Shown in pieces: positions 31,867 through 39,350 of a stretch of 44,279 nt of DNA. The stretch is from Planctomycetota bacterium. GTDB taxonomy: Bacteria; Planctomycetota; Planctomycetia; Pirellulales; UBA1268. Within the stretch, counting starts at the first letter, position 1, and every line of letters begins with the position of its first letter. The notes beneath the pieces are model-generated. The model saw only the letters and a program-made list of their open reading frames with translations. It was not told the DNA's origin and did no database searches. The stretch is taken from positions 1 to 44,279 of the forward strand of contig JAPOIM010000035.1 of assembly GCA_029978905.1 (NCBI GenBank). Reading direction: 5' to 3'. The translations under genes and the position numbers were made by a program.

Positions 31867-34812
31867 ATGCAACGTGTGCTGCTTTGTTGTGCTGCGGTGC
31901 TGCTGTCGACGACGACAGCGGCCTTTGCCGCAGACACCCGCGAGCGCGCCCCCGCTTCCCTACTGGCACTGCTCACAGGTACCTGCGCGGACTGCCACAA
32001 CGAGGCCGACCCTGCCGGAGGCGTGTCGTTTGAGAACACCACCGCCCAGGCGCTGCTCACCCGACCAAACCTGATCGAAAAGGCACTTGATGCCATCGAC
32101 TCCCAGGCCATGCCTCCCGATGAGGTGGAGCCACTTGCTGCGGAGGTGCGTGCCGAGGCCACCGCGGCGCTCGCTGCCCTGCTCCGCACTGCCACCGCGG
32201 CCTCTCCCACGCCGCCGATCCCCGTCAGCCGCCTCAATCGGTTTCAATACAACAACACCGTGCGCGATCTGTTTCAGCTCAGCCGCGACATCTTCCCGCT
32301 GCCTGAAAAGCTGATGACACGGCACGACGACGCCCTCCCGCAGTCACTCGCCCTCGACGGCCCGCACCGGCTTCCCGATGTCGTGCAGGTTTCCTGCGAC
32401 GCCCTCGCACCCGCAGCGGGGCTCGCTGGGGTGCGTGCGTTTCCCAAAGACCTCCGGGCTAGCCACGGCTTCGACAACCAAGCCGACCAGTTGACCCTCT
32501 CGCCGCTGCTCCTCGACGGCTTCTTACACCTCAGCGTGTCGATCCTTGAAAGCCCCGACTTCACGGCAGAGAACGTCGGCATCTGGCAGGCGTTTTTCGC
32601 ATCCCCCGCCGACGGCGTGCCACATGAGGAGGAAGTCGCTCGTCGCCTTGCCGAGTTTTTGCCACGAGCCTTTCGCCGCCCCGTCTCCCCCGACGCGCTC
32701 GACCGCTACACGCACTACACTCTGGGGAAGCTGGCCGAAGGAAACGACTTTCCCACTGCCATGAAAAAGGTGGCCGCGGCGATTCTTTCGTCGCCCCTCT
32801 TCCTCTGCCGCGCTCCGGCCGCTGAGCCCATCGAGGCCCCTTTCGCCCTTGCCGAGCGACTCTCCTACACGCTCTGGGCGAGCTGCCCCGATCCTGAACT
32901 GCTGGCCGTTGCCGAGGACGGCAGCCTCCTCGAGCCCGCAATCCTGCAGGCCCAGGTCGCACGGATGCTCCGTGATCCTCGCATCACCCGGTTTCTCGAC
33001 AGTTTCCCTGCGCAGTGGATGCAGCTCGAGAACATCCTGGCGGCCACTCCCGATCCGGGCTTGAGCCGCGCGTACTCGCTCGATCCAGATCGCCCCGCCG
33101 GCGTGCAGATGGTGCTCGAGCCGCTGCTCCTGTTTGAAGCGGCCTTTGTCGAGAATCGGCCGCTCCATGAGCTGATCGCGCCCTCGTTTAGTTACCGCAG
33201 CGACTTTCTCGAGGCCTGGTACACCACCCCCCTCACGCCGCCTCCGGTTGATACCGAGGCGATCGCTCGCCAAAACGAACGGAATGACCACGCTCGCGCG
33301 GCACTCGCCGCCGAGCTCGCGCACCTCGGTGAAGCCCTCCGCGATCTTGAGGCACCCGTCAGGGATCGGCTCGTCGAGGCCCGCCGCGCCGGCACGGCCA
33401 CAACGCTCGCGCTCCCCGCCGCGATCGCCTCCTGGGACTTTGACAACGGCCTCACCGACTCCATCGGCAGCCTGCACTTCCAAGGACACGGCGACTACGA
33501 GTTGGCCTCAGGCCAGGTGCGACTCAAGGGCGGCCACCTGCTTTCAAGCCCCATTCCCACCGACCTCGGGGCCAAGTCGCTGGAGGTGACCTGCCTGCTC
33601 GAAAACCTCGATCAACCCGGCGGTGGGCTGATGGGAATCCAGGGCCCACAGGGCCTCTTTGACACGATTGTCCTCGGCGAGAGGCAGCCGAAGCATTGGA
33701 TCTCAGGGAGCAATCTCTTCGATCGCACCGAAGACTTCCCCGGCTCCCACGAAGAAACGGTCACCGGCGACTGGCTGCACTTCGTGATGGTCTACGAACA
33801 AGATGGCACCACACGGCTGTTTCGAAACGGGGTGCCCTACGGCGGAGCTTTCCAGAAGGGATCGGTGACGTTTCCTCGTGACGCGTCGCGGGTGCTCCTC
33901 GGCCTGCGGCACCTTCCTCCGGGCGGCAACCGCTCGCTGCAGGTGACGATCGACTCGGCGCGGCTCTACAACCGCAGCCTGTCTGCCGAAGAAGTCGCCG
34001 CGGCGGCCTCACAGGCTGGCTTCATCAGTGCCGCGGAGGTGCTTGCGGCGATGACACCAGAACACCGCGACCGCCACGAGCAGCTGACCGCGGCCACCGC
34101 TGCCAAAGAAGCCGAACTCGCCGCCGTGCCAGCCAACACGGACCCAGGCAAAGCGATCGCAAGCGCCCAGCGAGCCTTCGACGACCATCTTCGCGGGCTG
34201 CTTCGCTCCACCACCTTTCGCCGCGTGGCCAGCGAAGACCCTCGGTATGGCGGCATCGTCACCAACGCCGCCGTGCTCACGATGACCTCAGGCCCCACGC
34301 GGACGCATCCCGTCGCCCGCGGTGTGTGGGTGATCGAAGTGCTTTTTAACGCTCCACCTCCGCCTCCGCCCAACGACGTGCCACCGCTGGCCGACGAGGG
34401 AGATGATTCCCATCTCACGATCCGCGAACGCTTTGCCGCCCACCGCGCGAATCCGTCGTGCGCCGGCTGCCACACCCAGCTCGATCCACTTGGCTTTGCT
34501 CTGGAAAACTTCGACCTCACGGGGCGGTGGCGGTCGCACTACGCCAATGGCCGCGAGGTCGACGCGGCAGGCACCCTCTTCAGGCAGCACGCCTTCCAAG
34601 AGGCGGTCGGTTTTAAAGATGCCCTGCTTGAAGAGCGGCGTCGCTTTGCCCGCGGCTTCACGGAGCACTTCCTGCGGTTCGCGCTCGCCCGCCCGCTCAC
34701 GCCTGCCGACCGCGTCGCCATCGAAGACATCCTCGACGCCACCGAAGCCGACGACTATCCCCTGCAGGGCATGCTGGAGGCAGTTCTTCTGAGCAACCGT
34801 TTCCGCAGTTAA
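31867..34812 (+). CDS. PSD3/PSD5/PSD4/PSCyt3/PSD2 cytochrome-like protein with inserted LamG-like domain
   Basis: A 981-residue secreted two-haem protein of the DUF1587/1595/1592/1588/1585 type. The signal peptide ends near residue 22. Haem motif CADCH (40-44) opens the N-terminal cytochrome domain, which ends with MPPDEVEP. RLNRFQYNNTVRDLF (DUF1587), FLPRAFRRPVSPDALDRY (DUF1595) and FALAERLSYTLWASCPDPELL to RPLHELIAPSFSYRSDFL (DUF1592) follow. Residues ~520-715 form a LamG/concanavalin-type beta sandwich beginning IASWDFDNGLTDSIG. Then GGIVTNAAVLTMTSGPTRTHP (DUF1588), with the second haem motif CAGCH at 865-869, and RFARGFTEHFLRFALAR (DUF1585) complete it. The inserted lectin-like domain suggests glycan contact (inference). 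It pairs with the upstream DUF1552 gene. Confidence 0.92.
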   Translation: MQRVLLCCAAVLLSTTTAAFAADTRERAPASLLALLTGTCADCHNEADPAGGVSFENTTAQALLTRPNLIEKALDAIDSQAMPPDEVEPLAAEVRAEATAALAALLRTATAASPTPPIPVSRLNRFQYNNTVRDLFQLSRDIFPLPEKLMTRHDDALPQSLALDGPHRLPDVVQVSCDALAPAAGLAGVRAFPKDLRASHGFDNQADQLTLSPLLLDGFLHLSVSILESPDFTAENVGIWQAFFASPADGVPHEEEVARRLAEFLPRAFRRPVSPDALDRYTHYTLGKLAEGNDFPTAMKKVAAAILSSPLFLCRAPAAEPIEAPFALAERLSYTLWASCPDPELLAVAEDGSLLEPAILQAQVARMLRDPRITRFLDSFPAQWMQLENILAATPDPGLSRAYSLDPDRPAGVQMVLEPLLLFEAAFVENRPLHELIAPSFSYRSDFLEAWYTTPLTPPPVDTEAIARQNERNDHARAALAAELAHLGEALRDLEAPVRDRLVEARRAGTATTLALPAAIASWDFDNGLTDSIGSLHFQGHGDYELASGQVRLKGGHLLSSPIPTDLGAKSLEVTCLLENLDQPGGGLMGIQGPQGLFDTIVLGERQPKHWISGSNLFDRTEDFPGSHEETVTGDWLHFVMVYEQDGTTRLFRNGVPYGGAFQKGSVTFPRDASRVLLGLRHLPPGGNRSLQVTIDSARLYNRSLSAEEVAAAASQAGFISAAEVLAAMTPEHRDRHEQLTAATAAKEAELAAVPANTDPGKAIASAQRAFDDHLRGLLRSTTFRRVASEDPRYGGIVTNAAVLTMTSGPTRTHPVARGVWVIEVLFNAPPPPPPNDVPPLADEGDDSHLTIRERFAAHRANPSCAGCHTQLDPLGFALENFDLTGRWRSHYANGREVDAAGTLFRQHAFQEAVGFKDALLEERRRFARGFTEHFLRFALARPLTPADRVAIEDILDATEADDYPLQGMLEAVLLSNRFRS

Positions 34813-34821
34813 GCGTCGGCA

Positions 34822-34840
34822 TCTTGCTCTCATCGCAAGA
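34822..34840. terminator. hairpin at the convergent end of the PSD and DUF4091 genes
   Basis: TCTTGC (34822-34827) and GCAAGA (34835-34840) form a 6-bp stem with a seven-base loop, in the 17-base gap and overlapping the stop codon of the minus-strand gene. The position suits a shared terminator; no T-tract is present. Confidence 0.35.
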
Positions 34841-37466
34841 GGTCAATCACGGCATGCCGCAGTTGATCGATCCCCACCAACTCCGTCGACGCATACGAAC
34901 TTGTGCCGGCGTCGGCCTCATCGCGTTTGCGGACGCTTCCCGCGAGCGATGCCGATTGCTGCACAAGCCTCCGCATCTGGCTTCGTGAGCACTTCCAACG
35001 TTGCTCAAGAAGTGTGAGGTATTCGATCAGCTGCTCGGCCTCTCGATAGGCCTTCAAACGCAGCGAGTGCCGCACCGCAACCTGCCCGTCCGCCGCGGTG
35101 TCAAAAATGAACAGCCCAAGCTGATCGGCCTGCCTCAGCGCCTCACCCGTTTTGTCGACGGTCTGCCAGGGCACGAGACCAGTCGCACCGTGCTGCCACG
35201 CGTCAACAGCCCAGGCGACCACCTGACGGTTGCTCTCACCGACGGGATTCGTGGTGCCATACACCCACACCTTCACCCCGTCTTGCTGCATGCGATCGGT
35301 GACGAGGCGGCGGTAGTTCTGAAAAGCAGACGACGACACGACCCAAAGGTCAGATCGCCCATCGAGTTGCCCGCGGCAGTACTCGGGCCGCGAGATGTCA
35401 ATCCGGTAGTCGATCGACACCTCGTTCGATGCTTCCCGCCCTCGATCGCTGAGTTCGCCGAAGTACTGCAGCGCCCGGTAGTCCCAAAACGAAGCCGGCT
35501 CATCGAGGATCCAGGGCGCCTTAGTCTCCTCAGGCAGCGAGCCCTTGTTATTGAAATACACCTGAAACCCCGCCTCATTCCAGCCGCGTCGCTTGGCTTC
35601 TCGAGCGAAGTCGGCCAGCACGTTTACAAACGTTTCGGCGTAGAGGGGATGTTCGGCAAAGGCTCGATACGCGTCGGGATTGCCGCTAAAGAAAGGGCGG
35701 CAGTTGAGCGGCCAACTTTCATGGAACGTCAAGTAGAAGCCGGGGGCGGGAATGGGCCCGCGGTGGCCATTCTGAAAACAGGAGCCGTCGAGATACGGGC
35801 CAAAGGCTTCCGCGAAATCGTCCCAGAAGCCTTCCTTGGCCCCCGGCTCGATCGCGTCGTAGCGACGGTTATCCATCCGTCGCCCAGACTTCAGCCGCAT
35901 GTCGAGGTTGCTCTTGCGTGCCCCTGCCGCCGCGGTGTGATGCGAGTAATGAAGAATGTTGGCGTGCACGCGATGGTCGTAGGCCACCTGCTGCAGGGCG
36001 TAGAAGTCGTCCACGCGGTCAGGCAGCCCGTAGCTATTCATTTCGCAGAGAAACGACGCCTTCTTCGGAAGCCGCAGCGGCAGCACCTCAACCGTGAGCG
36101 GAATCACTCGGCCATCCGAGAGCTCAACCCGACCGGCATACGTTCCAGCAGCCGCGTCGAAGGGCACGTAGATATCGATCACCACCGCCTGGTCAGCGTC
36201 GCGCGTCAGCGGGATTGTTGCCGCCAGCGGCAAAAGCGGATCAGGGATCTGCCGACTCCCCACCGGCACATACACCGCCTGAAAGAGATCGGTTCGCCAA
36301 CCAAGATCGTCGAGGCTGCAGCGAACGCCAACGTTCCCCTCCCCTCGCGCGAGCACCTGAAAGCCCACCACCTCGCCAGCAGCAGCGGTCAGGGAAACCT
36401 TTTGGCCGTCATAGATCGCGTTGTGCGTCCGGTAGTCAGCCGGAAGGTCCCCCACCGGCTGCCCAGCTCGGTCGTACGCATCCGTCACGGGGATCACTCC
36501 CAGCCCATCGAGGGCCCGCACGGCTGGCCGTACCCCAGGCTCGGCGAGTGCGTCGAGCCGCTCCTCGTAAAACGCGTCGCAGCGAAACACAGCAGACGAC
36601 GACCGCTGCCCTGTTCGATTGAGTGTGACCACTTCCACCATATTTCCCGGCCGCATGACAGATTCGGGAAGATCGCGAAGGTGCACCACCTGCTCGTGAC
36701 CGGGCTTCACCAGCGGCACGTTGAGGGCGCCGACGCGAGCACCGCCAACCAACACCTCGTATCCAAAGCCGTCGACAGGCGCTTGCAGGTGCAACTCTGC
36801 CGACCACTGGTCAACCGCCACCACACGTCCTGTGGCAACAGGAATGGGGTCGCGGTCGTGGCCAGCCTCACACTCAACAAGAAGGAAGGGGGCCTTCCCC
36901 GACTGCTCTCGAGAAAAAATCGTGGGATTGCGACCGTAGTCGGCATCGTGCTCATGAATGGCGAGGCCGTACGCGAGCCCCGTGGCCATCGCGTGGACCA
37001 TGTCCGCCGGGATCGGCCACCGGTACACACCATCTCGACACTCCCCGACGACGTTCTGCGTCATCGTAAAGGCGTTCCCACCCGCCACGGCAGGAAACCG
37101 GACTCCGCCAACACCCCAGCCATCAACGCCATGCACGCCTGCCGTCAGACCGGTCGACGCCATCTCATCCCAGGGGACTGCGATCGTTGAAATCGTCACT
37201 CCAGCGAGCGACTCCGCATCGGCATAGCACACCAACTCGGCATGGGTGACCAGCCGCCCTTCGATCTGTGAAAGATCAAACCCCATCGCGACGATGTGCT
37301 GGTTGCCTTTGATCCGCAGGCGACTGGCCTGCCCGGCATTCACCGACCACTCGCCGTCGACCATCACGATCGAATTGTCTTGGATCGCCGGCACTCGCAC
37401 GCCTTCGGCCCACACCGGCCATGCGGCGATCGCAAACATCAGGCCACAAGCCAGGGTTCGTGTCAT
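34830..37466 (-). CDS. secreted DUF4091 / glycoside-hydrolase-like protein
   Basis: An 878-residue secreted protein with a signal peptide ending near residue 20 (WPVWA). The first ~200 residues look like a DNRLRE-type beta-sandwich (AIQDNSIVMVDGEW ... PFLLVECEA). Middle beta-sandwich segments lead to a GTYAGRVELSDGRVIPLTVEVLPLRLP strand region that normally precedes DUF4091/GH123-like TIM barrels. The barrel shows YLTFHESWPLN, NEAGFQVYFNNKG and WILDEPASFWDY with D655-E656-P657, the acidic pair expected at the active site, and ends at AVDAWQHGATGLVPWQ. AGAGGGG before the ATG at 37466 supports the start. The substrate is unknown. It is divergent from an orphan DUF1501 gene and may share its promoter region. 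Confidence 0.78.
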   Translation of the reverse strand: MTRTLACGLMFAIAAWPVWAEGVRVPAIQDNSIVMVDGEWSVNAGQASRLRIKGNQHIVAMGFDLSQIEGRLVTHAELVCYADAESLAGVTISTIAVPWDEMASTGLTAGVHGVDGWGVGGVRFPAVAGGNAFTMTQNVVGECRDGVYRWPIPADMVHAMATGLAYGLAIHEHDADYGRNPTIFSREQSGKAPFLLVECEAGHDRDPIPVATGRVVAVDQWSAELHLQAPVDGFGYEVLVGGARVGALNVPLVKPGHEQVVHLRDLPESVMRPGNMVEVVTLNRTGQRSSSAVFRCDAFYEERLDALAEPGVRPAVRALDGLGVIPVTDAYDRAGQPVGDLPADYRTHNAIYDGQKVSLTAAAGEVVGFQVLARGEGNVGVRCSLDDLGWRTDLFQAVYVPVGSRQIPDPLLPLAATIPLTRDADQAVVIDIYVPFDAAAGTYAGRVELSDGRVIPLTVEVLPLRLPKKASFLCEMNSYGLPDRVDDFYALQQVAYDHRVHANILHYSHHTAAAGARKSNLDMRLKSGRRMDNRRYDAIEPGAKEGFWDDFAEAFGPYLDGSCFQNGHRGPIPAPGFYLTFHESWPLNCRPFFSGNPDAYRAFAEHPLYAETFVNVLADFAREAKRRGWNEAGFQVYFNNKGSLPEETKAPWILDEPASFWDYRALQYFGELSDRGREASNEVSIDYRIDISRPEYCRGQLDGRSDLWVVSSSAFQNYRRLVTDRMQQDGVKVWVYGTTNPVGESNRQVVAWAVDAWQHGATGLVPWQTVDKTGEALRQADQLGLFIFDTAADGQVAVRHSLRLKAYREAEQLIEYLTLLEQRWKCSRSQMRRLVQQSASLAGSVRKRDEADAGTSSYASTELVGIDQLRHAVIDLLR

Positions 37467-37621
37467 TTTTCCCCTCTCAAAACAGCGTGCATTTGCCTAC
37501 CAGCCCCGCCCTACGATCAGTTAGATTAAGAGCCCGTAGGGGAGGCCGTCGATAACCAGAAAAGGCCCTGGGGACGCGTTCCGCCCGTCCACCCCGACGC
37601 ACGTCTTCTGAGGATGCTGAC

Positions 37622-38992
37622 ATGCTGACGATTCTTGGTCGCCACGACCGGCATATTCCACACTGCGACGGCCTGTCACGACGAAGTTTCTTGAAGATTG
37701 GTGGCATGGCCGCCGGTGGGCTTTCGCTCCCCCAACTGCTTGCCGCCGAGGCCCAGGCTGGCACTGGCATTTCGCACAAGGCAATCATCAACGTCTTCTT
37801 GCCGGGCGGCCCTTCGCATCTCGACCTGTTTGACCTCAAGCCCGACGCACCCGCGGAGATTCGCGGCGAGTTCTCGCCGATCCACACGAACGTGCCTGGG
37901 ATCGACATCTGCGAACTCTTTCCGCGGATGGCCACGATGATGGACAAGTTTGCCATCATCCGCTCTGTAGTTGGCTCGGAGGGTGCTCACGACTGCTACC
38001 AGTGCATGACCGGTCGCACGCGTCGTGAAACCACACCTGCTGGCGGTTGGCCGATGATGGGCTCGTGGGTCTCCAAGGTGCTCGGGCCAGCCGACGAAGC
38101 CATCCCCGCCAACCTCTCGCTGATGTATCCCACGGGCAACCGCACCTGGGGCGACCCCTACACCGCTGGCTTCATCGATCCCGCGCATGCCCCCATGGCG
38201 ATGGTCGCGAAGGACCCGCTGGCCAAGGCAAGCAGCATGACGTTGCAGGGGATCACGCTGGAGCGGCTCGGAGATCGTCGGCAACTCCTCAGCAGCCTCG
38301 ATGCCTTCCGCAGTCAGTTCGATCACTCAGCCTCGGTTGAGAAGATGGACACGTTCTCCCAGCAAGCCTTTTCAATCCTCTCCTCTTCTCGCCTGGTCGA
38401 CGCGCTCGATCTCTCCAAGGAAGACCCTGCCGTGGTCGCTCGCTATGGCACCAGCGACCCGACCTACCAGCGCGATGGGGCACCGAAGATGGTGCAGAAC
38501 TTCTTGATCGCACGGCGGTTGGTGGAAGCGGGTGCCCGCGTGGTTTCGATGAACTACAGCCGCTGGGACTGGCACGGCGGCGATGGCATGAACTTCCCCC
38601 GCACACGCGAGGAAGCGCCGCTTCTTGACCAAGGGCTCTCGGCCCTCGTCACGGATCTCCACGAACGCGGTCTCGACAAAGACGTATCGGTCGTGGTGTG
38701 GGGCGAGTTTGGGCGGACCCCGAAGATCAACAAGATGAACAGTCGCGACCACTGGCCGGCGGTCTCGTTCGCTCTGGTCGCCGGTGGTGGCATGCGGACC
38801 GGGCAGGTGATCGGCTCGACCAATCGCCTCGGTGAACACGCTCAAGACCGTCCCGTGACCTTCCAAGAGGTCTTTGCCACGCTCTATCACAACGTGGGGA
38901 TCGACCCGCGTCTGGTGACGGTGGAAGACCTCCAGGGACGTCCCCAATACCTCGTTGATTCTGGCGTCGAACCGATCCGCGAACTGGTGTGA
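37622..38992 (+). CDS. Tat-exported DUF1501 protein without an adjacent cytochrome partner
   Basis: A 456-residue DUF1501 protein. The twin-arginine motif SRRSFLK is at residues 19-25. Landmarks are INVFLPGGPSHLDLFDLKPDAP, YQCMTGRTRRETTPAGGWP, MNYSRWDWHGGDGMNF and VWGEFGRTPKINKMNSRDHW, with all putative metal residues kept, then ALVAGGGMRTGQVIG. GAGGA upstream of the ATG supports the start. Unlike the other copies in this window it has no PSCyt or PSD gene beside it: upstream is the divergent DUF4091 gene and downstream is topA. The function is unknown; the location is extracytoplasmic. Confidence 0.93.
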   Translation: MLTILGRHDRHIPHCDGLSRRSFLKIGGMAAGGLSLPQLLAAEAQAGTGISHKAIINVFLPGGPSHLDLFDLKPDAPAEIRGEFSPIHTNVPGIDICELFPRMATMMDKFAIIRSVVGSEGAHDCYQCMTGRTRRETTPAGGWPMMGSWVSKVLGPADEAIPANLSLMYPTGNRTWGDPYTAGFIDPAHAPMAMVAKDPLAKASSMTLQGITLERLGDRRQLLSSLDAFRSQFDHSASVEKMDTFSQQAFSILSSSRLVDALDLSKEDPAVVARYGTSDPTYQRDGAPKMVQNFLIARRLVEAGARVVSMNYSRWDWHGGDGMNFPRTREEAPLLDQGLSALVTDLHERGLDKDVSVVVWGEFGRTPKINKMNSRDHWPAVSFALVAGGGMRTGQVIGSTNRLGEHAQDRPVTFQEVFATLYHNVGIDPRLVTVEDLQGRPQYLVDSGVEPIRELV

Positions 38993-39350
38993 GCCTCGTG
39001 CTCGTAGGGCTCCGGGCGGCCCTGTCGGCACAACCTTCGCGATCGTTGCAATCGGCAGTCGGCAGCTCCCGCCGTGCGGAAAACAACGATTCTTCCGTCG
39101 ACCGACTGTCGCAGAGTGTCTCAGAACCCGCCGCGCGGGATGGACAGCCACCCTTTCGCGTTTCACAGTCCAAACGCCGCGATTTTTCGGCACCCACGGC
39201 TAGCGATTTGCAGATTTCGCCACCGTATGTTGCAACTGAGAGCGAAACAGCATCCTTAACGCTAGTGGAATTCCAAGACGCTGGGCTATCCTTCGATGGC
39301 TCATGTCTCGGTGGCCGCTGAGCCCCAGCCCTCCCCTGATAACTTTCACC
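38993..39350. other. 358-base intergenic region before topA
   Basis: This is the longest gap in the window. It begins with a possible terminator hairpin (39006-39023). The second half becomes AT-richer (for example the stretch around 39180-39260) and must hold the topA promoter, but no well-spaced -35/-10 pair stands out; TATCCT at 39287-39292 is the best -10 candidate. A 110-codon GTG-started frame spans most of it, but it lacks the codon pattern of the neighbours and any recognisable domain. Confidence 0.45.
39006..39023 (+). terminator. possible terminator hairpin after the orphan DUF1501 gene
   Basis: AGGGC (39006-39010) pairs with GCCCT (39019-39023) around a GC-rich eight-base loop, 13 bases after the stop. 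No T-tract follows, so support is weak. Confidence 0.28.

Noticed and set aside
35001-37190. 729-codon open frame on the plus strand
   Set aside because: Antisense to the DUF4091 gene; its His/Arg/Pro-rich translation has no recognisable fold.
38989-39321. 110-codon frame in the gap before topA
   Set aside because: It starts with GTG overlapping the DUF1501 stop, lacks a ribosome site, and shows low-complexity Ser/Arg-rich sequence with no domain.
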